Positions 26,915-41,900 of a stretch of 64,000 bases of DNA are shown here, one piece after another. Made by a program: the position numbers and the translations under genes. The notes beneath the pieces were generated by a model. That model saw nothing but the letters and a program-made list of their open reading frames with translations. It was not told the origin of the DNA and made no database searches. Numbering within the stretch: position 1 is the stretch's first letter; the number at the start of each line of letters is the position of its first letter. Source of the stretch: Lateolabrax maculatus (taxonomy: Eukaryota; Chordata; Actinopteri; Acropomatiformes; Lateolabracidae); the NCBI GenBank assembly GCA_031216445.1, contig CM062214.1, positions 24,587,501 through 24,651,500 on the forward strand. The letters are read 5' to 3'.

Positions 26915-29900
26915 GAGAGAATGTCAGGAAAGCATAAGAAATTTTTGCATCGTCCTCTGTGCAGGTTTGTGTGTCTGATAGAGTGTGGGGTCAGGAATTA
27001 CTGAACCATGAATGAGAGTGTGAGCAGCACATGAATTTGTGTGCATACCTCATCAAAGACAAATTCATCCACGTCCACCTCCTCAAAGGTGTCGTCCTCT
27101 CCGGTGTCGGGGCATGTGACAGCGGCCAGAGCAGATGCAAGCCTCCTCCTTAGAGTGAATCCCCTCCAAAATGCCTGAAGGTGCCCAAAGAAGAAATCAT
27201 AGAAAACCTTCTATGAATCATGAGGCAAACGTAAATATTGTGTGTTATCCCATTAGGGAGATAAAACATGTTAACCTCTCTTTTAATTGCTGAGTGTTCT
27301 GCTGTCTGAACTCTGTGTGACTCCGGGCTGTTCCGAGACAAATGGAGCTCCAGTGTGCCTCTAAATCCTCCAATTCCCAATGGGATGGGGGAGCGGGGGG
27401 GGCACACTTCACTTCAAGTTGAGCAGAGCAGGAATCCTAAAACTCTTACTACCACAGTTCTTTGGAATCTGATTAATCACTCTATACCCCCCAAACACAC
27501 ACACATGCACACTATTCTACAACACCACCACCCCCACTTTCTACCTAGAGGGCCCTAAAGGACTCATCAAACACTTTTTGTGTTGAAAAGGGATGTGGGA
27601 GAAGTGTCGAGTAGCATGTTTTTCAGAACAGCAGCTTAATGTACACGTATATACAGAGGATCAGCCAAATAAGCCTCAATAGCACATATGTAGTTGGTTC
27701 AAAAGTGAAAATTAGTAATTAGATTAGATAAGTCATTAAACGCAAACTATTACATACCAATAATTTGATATTGACAATACGTGTTAGTTGCTGCTCTAAT
27801 GCTGATGTGGACATATTGATCTAATGGATGGATTGAGACTCAACTGGACTACTACTGGACTAAATAACTTCCTTGTGCATTTCTTGCTGCACAGGTAATG
27901 TAACAGTGTCCCAAACTGGATTACGATCATAAAGTCTTTTTTGCTTAGGAAGCTTCCTGTCTGAGTGAAATTACCCGGATGTATGTAAGTGGCAGCCATG
28001 ATAAGAGCTGGTCAATTCTCTTAATGTCAAGTCGGATTCTCTCAGCTCCGTGGCTGTGTTTTCTTAAGTCCTTATGAATTCTCCACATCTTTCCTTGACC
28101 TCATAACATAGTCCATTTAGGTCATGGTAAAGTGTTTAGGAAAACACATAGGACATAACTTTTTAATCATTCGAACGTATCCCAGGTTTGGTGGAGGATG
28201 TTACAAAAATGGGCAAATGACAAACTACTCCATGTAAGCCACGGGGTTATGTTTTCTATGTAAGGCAACAAAGATAGTTTAAAAGGTGCTGCCCCTTAAT
28301 GATAGCCTGACTAACCTCCTGTACAGTAAGTCAAATAAAATGTCTGCCAAAATTCCAACAATTGTACCTGGATGACAGTTGCTGCATGATCTTGGCCAAC
28401 AACGCTCTCGTTAATACAGGAAGGTCCTGACTCTGGCTTTCCTGCATCTCCTCCTCTTCCTCCTCCCTTCTCAGCTGTGGCAGGGCTGCTGATATTTCCA
28501 CATTTCTGCCTGTATTTCCTCCACAGCTGCTGAATCACAACTGCTGCTGTGCTGCTCCAGAAAGGACACACACACAGACAAATACACACATACAAAGTGA
28601 GGAAAACATGATGTCATAGCACCTTCGTCTTTTAAAACATGAATTTATTTCTTAGCAGACATCTGGAGAGCAGGACTCTGGAGAGTTTAAGCCTATCCAG
28701 AGCCACCCTTCATATCCAAGATCTATTGTCCTCCCACAGATAGCGCAGTGTTAATGATGAAGCTGTGTGTTAAAATGAATAAGATGCTCAGCATCTTCTG
28801 CTGTAAATCACATAAAGGAGGCTCCAATGATGACAAATGCTCTGCAACAGAAACTAATAAAATGTTGAGCTGCTATAAAAAGAATTATATTAAAAAAAAA
28901 GAGGGTGTTTGCTTTAATTCCACTTGTGTACCATTAAAGAATCTGAAGGCTTTCATTACAAACACTAATCTGTTGTACTGTTGGATGTAATGGATAGAAG
29001 TGGACACCATTGACTCAAAACACTTGGTGAATTACTTTTGGAGGTCCAGGTGTTGAAGGTTGGACACAGGTGCCATCTCAAGACTGGAGGAAGTTGTTTT
29101 TCTCCTTGTTGCCAAGGAGTGAACACTGCCAGAGTAAGCTTTGCCAACTGTTGGCCCTGTCTGTGGACCTGTTGCTGACTTCTCCTCAGAAGTCCAGTGC
29201 CTGCATCTGATATTGACCCTGTTTGGAATAACTAGTGGATCTTTTCCAGTGCACTCAGTTTCTTGGCGCTCAGGATGCTTCTCAGCACTGGTCCTGTCCA
29301 TGTCAAGTGTTTCCACAGGTGTTGTTCGGCCTGCAGCCACAGTGGTGTCACCATATTCATGGGCAAATCTCTGGTCCTTAGCCAGCTGCAGAACCTCGGT
29401 GAAGTGTCGGCAGGAGATTTTTACAGCCTCCAGGGAAGAGGAGGCATTACTGTGAACATATAAAAAACAAAAACACACTGTTTACGGTTTGGATGCTCAC
29501 TCTTTTTAGAATGTCTGCATACACTGTAGGTGAGAAATGGCTCCAGTAACAGAAAATTACTCATTAAATTATAACAGTAGATATACTGTATATTAGGAGG
29601 AGAAGTTTTCCAGTTCAAAAGCTTTTATTCAATGTAAGGATGAGCATGTTAGTTTGAATTAGAGTTTGAACTGATTGCTGTAGTGCTGTGATCAGTTTGG
29701 CCCTGGAAATGCATTGGGACAAGTAATAATATCAGCACATCATCTCAGAGCTGTTGATGATTGGATCTGGAACACAGTCTAGTTACAACCTGTATGAGAT
29801 GGATTGTGTACAGTTCACCCTACCTACAGTATGAAAAGTAAGAAAAATGTTTTGTGTCTAAAACAGATTTCAATTTTATAAAAGAAAATCATGCCTATAA

Positions 29901-32900
29901 TCAAGAAACCACAGCAGGAATATCTCACAATCTTTGTTTACCAGACTCTTTGTAAACATTTATTTCAAAAAGTTAATCTGTTGTGTTTTTAATTCAAACA
30001 AACAAACTTGAAGCAGTAGCAATTCCAACAAAATGCTTGAATCAGTTCTGTTGCAACACAGAAACAGTAAATGAATGGAATATCAGATTCTGCAGACATT
30101 TAGTTCTTATTTCTGACCAGTTCATCTGAGGTGAAGTGAATGAACTCAGTGTGCTTGTGTTTGCGTTTGTGTGTGTGTTTGTGTGCCTGCCTGCTCTGTG
30201 TGTGCCCTAATACCATATAATGTCTCTTTCATTGAGGGGATAAACTGACTACAAAGCCACCTCAATGGAAACTTAATGAATCTATTAGCAATGCTCTGCT
30301 CCCCTCCCTGTCTTCAAGCCTGAGGGGGCCGAGACGCTTCAGCACCCAGCCAGTCTGGAGGGCCAGTAGCCTTAGGTAGTACAGCTCCTTCTCTACAAAG
30401 ACCCAGCTCTTCGTTCTCAGTGGGACAAGAGAGAGAGGAGTCGGGAGGTCCAAAAGGATTGTGACCCCACTGACCCCCGCCCCCCGTACCTGCTGGTTCA
30501 CTCCAGGGTCACCATCAACATGTATACCACTGATATAAGAGAGCAGGAATGAGCTGAAGCACAGATATGTTACACTGTTAAAGCTGCAATATGAAATGTT
30601 TTTGACAGGGAAATAATAACTACAAACTACAATTCAGAGGGAGAAAATCTTCTTTTTACTCCACAGTTGGGGTTACTGGTTACTCTACAAATTTTGATTT
30701 TACAAACAAAACGTGTGGTTTATAGAACATGATTCTGCGTTATAGATTAAACTATCCAACAGTATATAGAGTAGTTAAAATGTGCTCCACCTCCACCAGC
30801 TGTAACATCAAAATACTGTAGTTTTTTCATGTTAAAGCATCAGTAATAATACTCTAATAATATGATATATATAATAATATACTTTGTCTAAGTAAAAGAT
30901 ATGAGTACTTTCTCTGCTTTCAGCAGAAATCATAGCGGCAATAACTTGCAGTAAGAAACTGCAACCAGCTAAGGCAAAGCCTGTACCAAAGTATAATGAA
31001 TTTAGTGTTTTTTATTGCAGATTGGATATGCTTCTACAGCAGTTGCTATACAGTTTACCTCAACCTTGGGATCAATGCCAGCTCACCAAGATGAATAAAA
31101 AGTGGTGGTGGGTGAAGTAATACATTACATACATTTATATGCCCAATCATATGCTAAAAACGTTGAAAAAATGATGGTGGCTGTAATTGTGTTCTGCAGC
31201 CCATTCTAGCCACAAAGACATCTTTTCTTAACACAATGCCAATGTCAGAGATCCACAGTTCACATTGTGTGAGTTCCATCAATGCTAATATAAGGATTTC
31301 TACAGTCTGAGTTAGACAAATCAAGTGGGTATCTTCCATAGTTGTGGTCTTTTTAGTGAGAAATTCCCTCTCTGTGTTTCCCTGGACAGTGCTTTATTGC
31401 TGAGCTGTGGGATAGTATCACACACAGGAAATGTTGTACTATGTTTCAGTGCCAGTGCAGGAAGTAGGGTGCCCTTTATGTAGCGAGCTGAAAAGTAAGG
31501 GTGGGGAGGTCGGAGTGGGTGTGTACCGCTTTTTATTTTAATGACAAACAGCCATAAAATGGCAAATGTTTTGGTTAAACTGCATTATTCTTGTGTCTGT
31601 AAACCAGGGCAATATGCAGGGTCTGTGGTGTATTTTATGTATGCATGTACAGCACTCCTGTTGAATACTGACTGTAAAGAGAAGGTTTGGTAGCTTGACG
31701 TGTATGCAAGGAGAATCCAAAACATAACCAGGAGAAGAAAAAGTAAGAAGCAGCCAGATATTTTTTCCCACAAAAACCTTTTCCTGGATATTTTCATGGA
31801 TTTGTCATTGATACATGATCACTCTAAGAAACAGAGATTTAGGTTTTATTTGTTGTGGTTCCAACTTGTGTTTTTATAAAGAGAAAGACATTTTAGTTGC
31901 TCAGCCAAATTCATAAAGAAGTCAATTGTAAGTATAAAAGACCTACACCCTGTAGAGAATTGCTGTGAAACCATACCCCTGATAAACCCCATGGTTTCCC
32001 ACCTTACAGTCACCAGTGGACTGACGTGTGGCACTCTTCTCACCTCTTCCAAACCTCAGTCAGACACAAGGTCAGGCCAGGGGTTAAATGGCTGTGTTGG
32101 TCCTTGCAAAGCCTCCAGAATGGCTCATTGTCCAGAGGCCAGAGGGGTAGAGGGCACACAGTTAGGGGTGAAGCAAAGGGAGCACCACGCTACCCCCCAA
32201 GCCATAGGAGTCCTCGGTGTGACCCGTACGGGTAGCCACAGCCACGTTTCATCTTTTGTGCTGTGTAATTTGGAAAGGTCATGAAGATAAGCAGAAAGTT
32301 GACCACTGTTTTAAGTGTTGGTGGTCCGTCTTGCATGGGAGTGTCAATGTGTGCAGAGGCCAGTGACATCGAAGGACTTGTGAAAATAGATGGACGTTGT
32401 CTTTAGGCCATCTACGCCCTATGTATCAGACATAACAAGAGGATAGCTAACATTCCTGACTGCTTTGTGTCTGTCTGTCTGACAGGCTGATCAGCACAAG
32501 ATCAAACGTGTAATACAATACAACTTCTTGTAAATAGGTTTGCAGCTATTTATATTCTCTTATCCTGTTCAATTTTACTCTGGTTTGCCATTTGATTCTG
32601 TTTTTCTTTTCAAGTGTGTTATAATCCCTTCAGGGTTTCACCTATCGCCTGCATGATTCATCACTTTTTCTTCTCTGTTCTCCTTCGATCCTTCATCAAA
32701 AACACAGTACTGACTGACCAAACTTATTTTTATTGAGGAAAACTTTATTATTTATTATATTGAGTATTTGCGATTTTCTGCACTTCCTAGCAGAAAAGGA
32801 TATTTTTCAGGTACTTTGAAGTGTAATTAATTGTTACCTGATACAGACGATAGGGACAAGTTGGCTAAAAGGGAGAGAGAGAATGCTATCAGTAACATTG

Positions 32901-35900
32901 GAACTACAGTACATGGTGCATTCATTACCTTTTTTTCTATTAACACACTTCAAAACCAAATTTGAATGAACAAATCCCCTCCTTCCTTCCCATAAGAAGC
33001 TTCCAAGCTGCTTCAGAAGTCAGCCCTCTAGGCATTTCAGCTCACCAACACAGATGATGTAAGTGTGTTATCTAACTAAGCGGAAAATCAGCAGTACATA
33101 TTAGTTGATCCACGGTGTCAGTATTAGATGATGAACGATCGTGATGAAAATTATGTTATCCGAGTTAACAATAAGCACAGATTTTCTTTCCCCTGATGGG
33201 TCCATGACAGTTCTGGAAGGATTAACAGTACATTTTTGGGTCAGGCACCTATCCAAACCACTTTCTCAGACTACTGGTAAGACCTGCACTCATCCACACG
33301 AGACACACAGCACACTGACAGTACATCCACACAAGCAGTCAATCATCTGTCTCTTACCTGAGCTCCCTGCTGTGCTGCTGCTGTAAATCATGAGTCTGCT
33401 GAAGCTGAGCCTGACAGAACGTGAGGAAGCTGCCTGAGGCCAAGCTGACCTGTTGAGCAGCAGGGGGCGATAGAAAATAGTCTGCCTCCTCGTCATCGAT
33501 GGCCCTCAGGCCGGGCACTGCTTTCTGCAGAATGGATCTGAAAAAGAGAGAAAAGAGAGCAAAAAATATCACTGGTCACGGTTTTTAATGGCCTTTATTT
33601 TTTAGTTACTATGATATCAACAAAAGTCTTATAGTATAAGTAGTTCTTAAATGTAAAACAATTTTCAACCAAGGATTATATGTATTTAACCAACACACAA
33701 GATCAAAGTGGTTCATATTAATGAATTTTTTTAAATGATTCAAATTATAACATAAAACCATGATATCAGCTATCATATTGCCAGCAGCACTGAACGCTAC
33801 CACTGCATTTATTTATAAATTTAGGTGACCATTTTAACTGACACATTTACATTTCTTTCAGTTCTACTTAACAGTACAGCATGCACTCTTCACCACTATA
33901 GTGAAGACAAACAACTTAATGAGTCTTACAGTTTGTATAAACAACAGTATATTCAAAGATGATGAAGGCCTTTGAGAGCGGCATGAACAGAACAAACAAA
34001 AAAAAAAAAAGCAGACATTTCAGATGCAGGAGAGACATTTTCACATGAAAGAGAGAGGTTCTGTCAGGGCTAAGGAATCAGACATGAAGCTTTTACCGAG
34101 GGATATCATTGCCCCATTGTAAATCCATATTTAAAGCTGTATAGCTCAGTGGGTAGAAAGTTGATCTAATGGTAAAAGGATTAGAGCAGCCAGTCTCTGT
34201 TTAGCTTGATTAAGACGGTTTTGGGTCCCACTGAGGCCACTCATCGTACATGCTGTTCCTTATGCTGAGTACACAGTACATTTTGTCCTCTGGACTAACT
34301 AGACTAATCTATTTACAACGATTTGGTGAATTTGCTGTTCTTTATCCACTTGTGTAAATGATGCACGCTGTGATCTGGCATCACAATCTGAACACATCAT
34401 GAGACAGTTAATGTAATTGTTAAATTTATATTGTTTTCTGAAAGTGTCGCTACGCAGCCACTTTGGATAAAAACTAAACCAAATGGCGTATGTTAGGTAG
34501 TATCAGCCTTTAAACTGGAGGGGAGCCCTGAATGGCTGTGAGTCTGGGGGAGAGGTAACCGCTGCCTGAGGCTAAGGATGTACAAGCAGAGGAATCCCAA
34601 CTGTCTGCCAGAGAAACAGACTCAGAACGTCCACCAGTGGAGGCCAAATGTGGTCTGCCTTCAGTGGGAAAATGTGGAGCTGGAAACTCTACAGGACACT
34701 GGGGAACAGCAACAATAAAGCCCGTAAAAATCCAAGCCTTCAGGCTACAGAGTAGATTTTTAAAAAACATTTTGAACAACTGGGTTTTTTAAAATTGATT
34801 CCCAGAGCACCATATGCTCTTAAATGTTGTCTACTATGTCATCAGAGGAGGATAAAACATGTTGAGGGCGAACCCTCTCATAATGTGTGTTTTTTGTGAA
34901 TATTTGAGTATTTCTTATTTCATACAGTATCTTTTTACATGTGTATGTTTTACCAATCCATTGCTATAATATATTTTCAAGGGTAGATCTTGCTGGAACC
35001 ATTTAAAACATAGCTCCATTTTACTGTTATAATCAATTGTTCCCTACAGTCTATGTACCATAACTACTGACCGTACAGCTAATAAAGATGAGGCAGAGAG
35101 GTATTAAATCCAGTGAAAAAAAACAACTGATGGTGGAGTAATCGTGGGGCTTCAGGTGGTTATTTCTGATTCAAGTTCGGGTTGGATTTTTTCAGACCCT
35201 TGTAGAGGATTTAAACCCATATAAATAGCTCATACTGTATTCTGATACTGTAGAATGCAGAGTTTTCCCGACCCTACTGCCACCCTGAGACAAAGACATG
35301 ACCACAAAGGACAGGATCTGTGTACTGTCAGAGGGATATGGTTTTGATGTGGCCCACTTGGTCTCTCCAACACAGATCAGGATTAAATTCCAGCCCTTCG
35401 GGCATGTTGTCTGGCTGGCTGTCTTCAAATGAAGCTCCAAACCCAAATAGGACCTTTTGATCGTTACATGAGCTCATTGAGGTGGGGGATGTAATTCAAT
35501 TCAGGAATGGACGCCACTTAGACACACTTAGAAGAAGGCAGAGTAGACCTGTGTACAAAATAATTAGATGCCATCAGTTGTGAATGTTTACAATGGATGA
35601 CTCTCGTTAAAGAATTGGGGGAACCGAGTTTTGCTGGTTTCAGAAAGACGACTCTCTTGGTACTGTGATAACCTCTGCACTACTCTCAACAGTGTTGTTC
35701 ATTATCTTTCTGGAGTATAAAGCATTATTTCTGTGTATTTGTCAAGACTGGTTAACTTTAACTCACAATTAAGATGCTATGAATCTCCTTTTCGTCTTAC
35801 AGCTATATCTACATTGACTATACTTGGACTTCAACCTCAACCTTTCCGAAATAGATGTAAATTTCATCCTCCTTTCTGAGGGAAACACTGTTCTTGGCTC

Positions 35901-38900
35901 ACATTCCTTCATACTCCTTCTCCAACGCGTATGAGCACAAGTCCGTATTTCATTTAGTGAAGACTTCCTCCAAAACACATGCTCTTAAAGTGGCCCTGAT
36001 TAATCAGACCCAGTGTTTTCTTCTTCCACGTCTCCTGGATCAGGGGCTGCCTATAGGGAGTGTAATTCTTAGCGCTTGCCTTTTGGTGCTTTAATTTAGC
36101 CGGTGTTATCACTGGCTCGGGATGAAAGGGCCAGGGCATAAGTGTGGAAATACAGAGGGTTAATTCCTCTGTTGGCAGTGGAGGTTAGGTAAAGTTCAAT
36201 TAAATATTAAGGTAATGTTTCAGTGAAGGCGTAAGACAGGAAAAATTTCCAAAAGTGACCCATGTTTTCAGGGTTTTTTTTTTTTCAGGCAGTGAATAAC
36301 CCACTAAATAAGAAAATATACAAATAAAAAAATAGAAATGTTAAGCTTAAACCGTCAGCATTAAAGCAAATGGCCAGTAGTGCATAAGGCAGGAATGTTT
36401 TAAGTGTGCAACTGACATTCAACTCTTCTCAGTTACGATGTTGAAGGTGCAAACTTAAAGTCCAAAAATTACAGTTGAAACCCCCTCGATGCAACAGTGT
36501 AAATGCAGTTAGTTATACAACCCATAAAATAATTTTCTAAAACTGAAACAATCACTGGATATTTAAAGAGACCAACGAAGTATAGTTTTTCATATTTTGG
36601 ACATTTTGCTGTTACTAAATGGATGTGAGTGGCTCTGAGGAGCCAAACAACTTTGCAAATCTGTAACAGCTGACATCATTGCCCATGACGGGCCAATAGA
36701 AGCATGAAGAATATAAGTGAATATAAGTTTTTCATTTAAACTCACTGAAACTGTCTTAACATCGGTAAAATATTTAGGCACGATAAGTGATCGAGCAAAT
36801 TGACACTGAATAGATAATTGATTTTTCTATTGTATCAATATTTTGGGAATTACGAGCGCTCAGAGCGACGTACATACACACAGGTGTCGGTGGCACGTTG
36901 CAGTAATCTAATAGCGGACGCGGATCACAGTGCTAATCCTGGGAAGTGAACAGGAAGGCCTGTGTTCTGCTGGAATGTTTAGACTACCTGAGCCAACAGA
37001 CCAAATTTGTGATAAAGAAATACTGGGTTTTCGATGGTATGTTCCTTTGAACATCCATCACGGCAAGTGATATTTCAGAGAATTATTGAAGCTGAAATTG
37101 AAACTTTTGTCCAAAGAATTTCCAGTAAGAACTACGGAAATTTCTAATTACACTATCTTGATTAGAAACTGTATAGCAGGTAAGGCAGAAGAGAAGGTGC
37201 TAAAGCCAGAGGGGAAGAGCCATCCAGAAAATCATAGAGTACTGGGTGCATTCAAATCAGCTTATTACAATAGCACTGCCTGATTCGTCCTACAAGCACA
37301 TGCATACAGATTAGAAAACAATGTATTTAGATCCTAGAAAAATCTTCTCCCTCCAGCCCTCGACTCACCTCCAGCCACTCTCCTGCTGAAGAGGATTCCC
37401 TGTGAGGTGGACTTCTCGCAGGAATTGACATCCCTCCAGACTCTTACACACATTCTGAAGCTCTGAGAGAAAAGTGGAAAAACAAATTTGCCTAATCAAT
37501 GTCTATTTTTCATACTATTTCTCACTTTCACCAATGTCTCATCTGGTTTTGCAGAGTTTATGAACTGGATGAAATAAACAGAGATATGTCCAGAGACTTG
37601 TTAACTTACTGTATGCCTCTTATTTCCATGTAGTCATATAAAGTAGCTGGACAGCTGGCATAGAGCCAATATGAATGCAACAGTGTCATATAAAATAGAT
37701 GGAATCATAAGCGTTGATGCCTAAGGTTTGGTGCATGTAAATTTACAGCTATTGTAACTGCTTTTGCTGAGTGAAATCAATCTGTGGCCGAGTGGGAGTA
37801 AGGGACTGGAAAGGGAGAAAGTAAAGTCAGCAAAAAAACAGGATGAAACAACACAGGTTTGGAATTTGTCCACATTACATGCACAGTAGAAGTTGGTATG
37901 CCTTTACGATGAGGAAATTGGATTTATATAGTCTGTTTAATCAAGACAGCCTGTTACCTGACATGCAGTTGAATCGTAGATCCAGATTTGCAAGTGACAC
38001 AGAATCAGACATGGAGGGCAGCTGGGTAATTCTATGAAACACAGAGACAAATTCAAACCCCTTTTGAAAGCTACACTACATCTTAAGATAACATTCATGT
38101 TGCACAAACACTCTCAAATTATGAGACTGGTTATTAAGTTGTCTAGGTTGCATGAGTCACCTAAAAAATAATAACGTTTTATTTTTTATGTCAAATTGCC
38201 AGAAACCAAATACTGAGTGTGTTATTTTCTCCTTTGTGTTCCTATCACATAACAGGCCTTATACAAAGACAGATATCAAGTAGGACTGGAAGAATATACC
38301 TGTTTTGGGCCACAGAGAGGTGTTGCAAGAGGGGAAGCCAGCAAGCAGTGAGGCCCTGCAGGGAGGAGATGCTGTTGTCGTCTAGATGCAGCTCTCTGAG
38401 GAGGACCTGGTTGTTCAGATCGGGGGGCTGATGGACGAACAGGGTGAAGTTGTCAGTTAACACTGGTCACACTGTGGGGTTAGACTAACTTTACGCTGCT
38501 GCTGCTGGTCCAGCGACGACTAAATGACCCCGTCCATCACTGTCAGTTGTTTTAGTCCTGCTGTGTTAACAGTGTCGGCCACAAGTCAAGCTCTACTGCT
38601 ATCAAGAGGTCCTTTAGGAAATACTAAAGCTGTATACAGTTTCATACTAATTACTTTTGTTTTCTATGTGATTTTATTTTGCATGTTTTATTTTTCTTTC
38701 TCTTGACTTTGCCTGGGAGTTACTCTCCCAAAGAAAGAGAAAGATAAGCTTCAATAATAGGACATTCACGCCAACTGTTTCATAAAGAGCATCCTCGTGG
38801 GAGACATTTTGACTAACGTAACTGTACTGTAACTAATAACATCAGTTAGTGTCTTTATTACAATGTGCCAGTGACAGGGCCCTGGTGTTTTGCATGCTGA

Positions 38901-41900
38901 CTCTCTTGAATTTCTCTTTTAGTTCAAATTAAGCAACACTAAGCATCATTGCTCTCAGATCACCTAAATTAAGCTTGTTACATTGCATTATTTTCTGGTC
39001 CAAAGGGGCCCTTATGTTGGACAGAAGGAAAATGTGATCCATCCATTTAAACCACTTATCTGAGCTGGTCAAATCGTGTTGTGAAGGTTTTCAATATTTT
39101 TTTTAAATTTAGATGTAGTTCTTGTTATTTTTACACAGGTGGGTTAAACTTGGAAAATGTTTTATAAGAGGCCATGACATGAAGTTGAGTCACAGGAAAA
39201 TGTGGCGCAATGTGTATTGCCAAACAGAAGCCTGTGGTTTTGTCAAGATGCTCGGCTCCACCGTGATCTGTTCAAGGTGACACGTGAGCCCCCAGTTGTC
39301 ATGAGCTGTTGATTTAAATAAACCAGCTCATATGTATTTGTAACATTTTCTAGCTTTTATTTTGAATGTTTGACACATCGACCTGTAAATTGATGTGGCA
39401 GATGTCTTTCAACATTACCTTTACACACCTATCCCAGTCAAAATGTGATCATGAAACCAATAAAGGGAATGTTATGTTATATTTTAGTTTCTGCATCTTG
39501 ATTAAAAAAAAAAAAAAAATCACATCTAGCTATTCAGAAAACAGAAGTTTTTCATCTTTTGTTTGTGTGAACTAGATGTTAAAACAATTCAAATTTAAAT
39601 TATTTTTGCTTATTTTCCATAGGAAATTTCTGCTTCCCCACATACACATTATTTCCAAGATGAAAACAGAATGATATGGGCCTAATCCAATAAAAACTGT
39701 TGAGTTGAAAGCCCTTCACCCTCCTCAAACATCCAAATCAGTTTCTATACAGATCTCACAAAATTCACACACAACAGTGACATCAGAACCAGTGCTTTCA
39801 GTGATCAGCTGTAGCTGTTTTGTACCTCAGTAAGGCTGTTGGCTCTCAGGTCCAGTGTGTTGAGCAGAGCACTGTTCTCAAGACCCTCCACGCTTGCCAG
39901 GTGGTTGTGTGAGCAGTTCAGATAGAGCAGAGTGTATACGTCCCTCAGTCCTTTGGTGCTGATCAGCTGGTTGTGATCCACTGACAACCTCTGCAGTCTC
40001 CTCATAGACTCCAGACCAGCTGGGGATCAGGCAGAAATGAGAAGCCACTTATTCAGATTGGAAAACAGCACAGGGTGAGTCCGCATAAAAGCAGTAAACA
40101 AATCATAAACATGTCTAAAAACTATATTTATAATATGGGTTCATGGTTTTATTTTGGAGGTGAGTCTCAATAAAAATGTTACAGTAGCTGAATGTACAAT
40201 TCAATGCATTTAACCTCTTGCCTGGCCAATATAAATTTATGACTTTAGCCTCAGGGCTCAAGTTGACTAAATAAATCACTTTTCAGTGCATGTTGTAGTA
40301 AAATGTATTAAGTCCAGGGCTGAAAGAAGACAGATGTTGCCCTCTTGTGGAGTATTTCCAGAAGTTCAGGCTTAACAACAATAATCACTCAAACTAAAAA
40401 CAATTGGCGACCTCGGCTGTGACACAATCAGACATTATAATGACAACAATCTGTTATCTGCAAAATTGAATGAATGAATTTTCCAGTTCTCACCAATGCG
40501 GGTGATGGAGTTGTGTGACAAGTCTAGAACGTCCAAATTTTCAGCACCAGCTAAACCATGGATGGACGTCAGCTTGTTGTGGCCGAGTTGAAGAACTCGT
40601 AAATAAGTCATATTTTCACAGTCGACAAAGGAGATGTTATTTTCCTGTGACAAAACAAACAACGATCTCAGGATACAACAAAACCTGTATTGCTTTTTAT
40701 TTGTTCTCAACAATTTTTTAACTGATATATTTGATGTATCAATGATATTTAACTAACTATAACCAAGATCCTCACTATCCAACAGCAGAAAATAGAGCTA
40801 AGTAAAGACCTTGGATTACTTAATGTCTTAAAAAGTAGTGTTAAGACAATAAACGTATTATTCATTGACGGAATATCCACCTGTACATTGATGTAGCAGA
40901 GCTGTGGTAACTGTTTGATGCCCTCCAGGGATTTGAGACCACAGCGTCTCAGGGTGAGGGACCGAAGTTGAGTACACTGAGCGAGAGTAGATAAGCTACA
41001 GCCAGGCAAGTCCTCCAGGTTCACTGTGGTCACCTGAAAAAGAGGCAAAGATGTGACATGGCACAGGGATATGTCATTATTATATCAAATGTGGACTCAG
41101 AAATGGGTTACTGCCAATACAGAGGATCGATTTTAATATAAATAGGTGAAATCAGTAGTCAATATGCAACGCATGGCTGAGCATTTGTACAAATGTTACC
41201 TCTTGTAGGGATTTCCAGCCTGTGGACTGAAGCAGAAAGTCTGGGCAGAGAGGTGGCAGACGGCTGGCCTCGGCATCCCTCCTCAGCCCTCTCTGGCTCC
41301 GGACAGAACCTTTCTGCTTCCTCCGGTTCTGGAGGGAGAGTTTGGACCAAGGGATGCAGTCCTTCATCCACGCCAGCCTCTTCTGCTCCGGGAGGCACAC
41401 AGGTAAAAAAACTGACACGGTGGAAGGCCTTGCTGCCTGATTTTCGCAGTCAACGGTTTTATCTGTGGAGGTCTGACTGATGTTCTTGTCTGAGTCATGT
41501 TGTTGTGGTATGGCTTTAGGACGGGTAGGAAAGATTGTAGACTCATTGTGTAAAGGACCAGGGCTTGACAAAGTCCAGATGGTGCTGTCTTCTAGTTCTG
41601 AGGTCAGTGAGGTTTCTGTTTTATCTACATTCATTTTCTCATTTTGGCCTGTCATATTATTTTCTCTTTTCTCTTGCAGCTCATTCAGTGTTAACTCTTT
41701 TTTCCTAACCTGTACCATTTTCTTTTTTGTCTCTTCATTTTCTTTGAGTCTTATTTCTTCTTCGGTATTTTTGTTAACCTCTTTCTTGTTTTCTCCCACC
41801 TCTTCCCCATTCTGCTCCTTCAATGCCTTTACATTTATCTCCTCCTCCCTTTTTCTTATCTCTTCCTCCTCTAGCTTTTTCTCCTCCTCCTGGTTCCTTT

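Larger units (their letters stand above)
29450..37368. other. lrriq1 introns flanking exon 14
   Basis: Two long introns (29450-33357 and 33538-37368). Contents: GC-richer stretch at 31990-32240 with no exon assigned, and a tRNA-like relic at 34138-34240. Otherwise AT-rich with nothing recognised. Confidence 0.55.

Noticed and set aside
34138..34240. tRNA gene
   Set aside because: Only an A-box-like match; no B box, anticodon arm or cloverleaf can be folded by eye.
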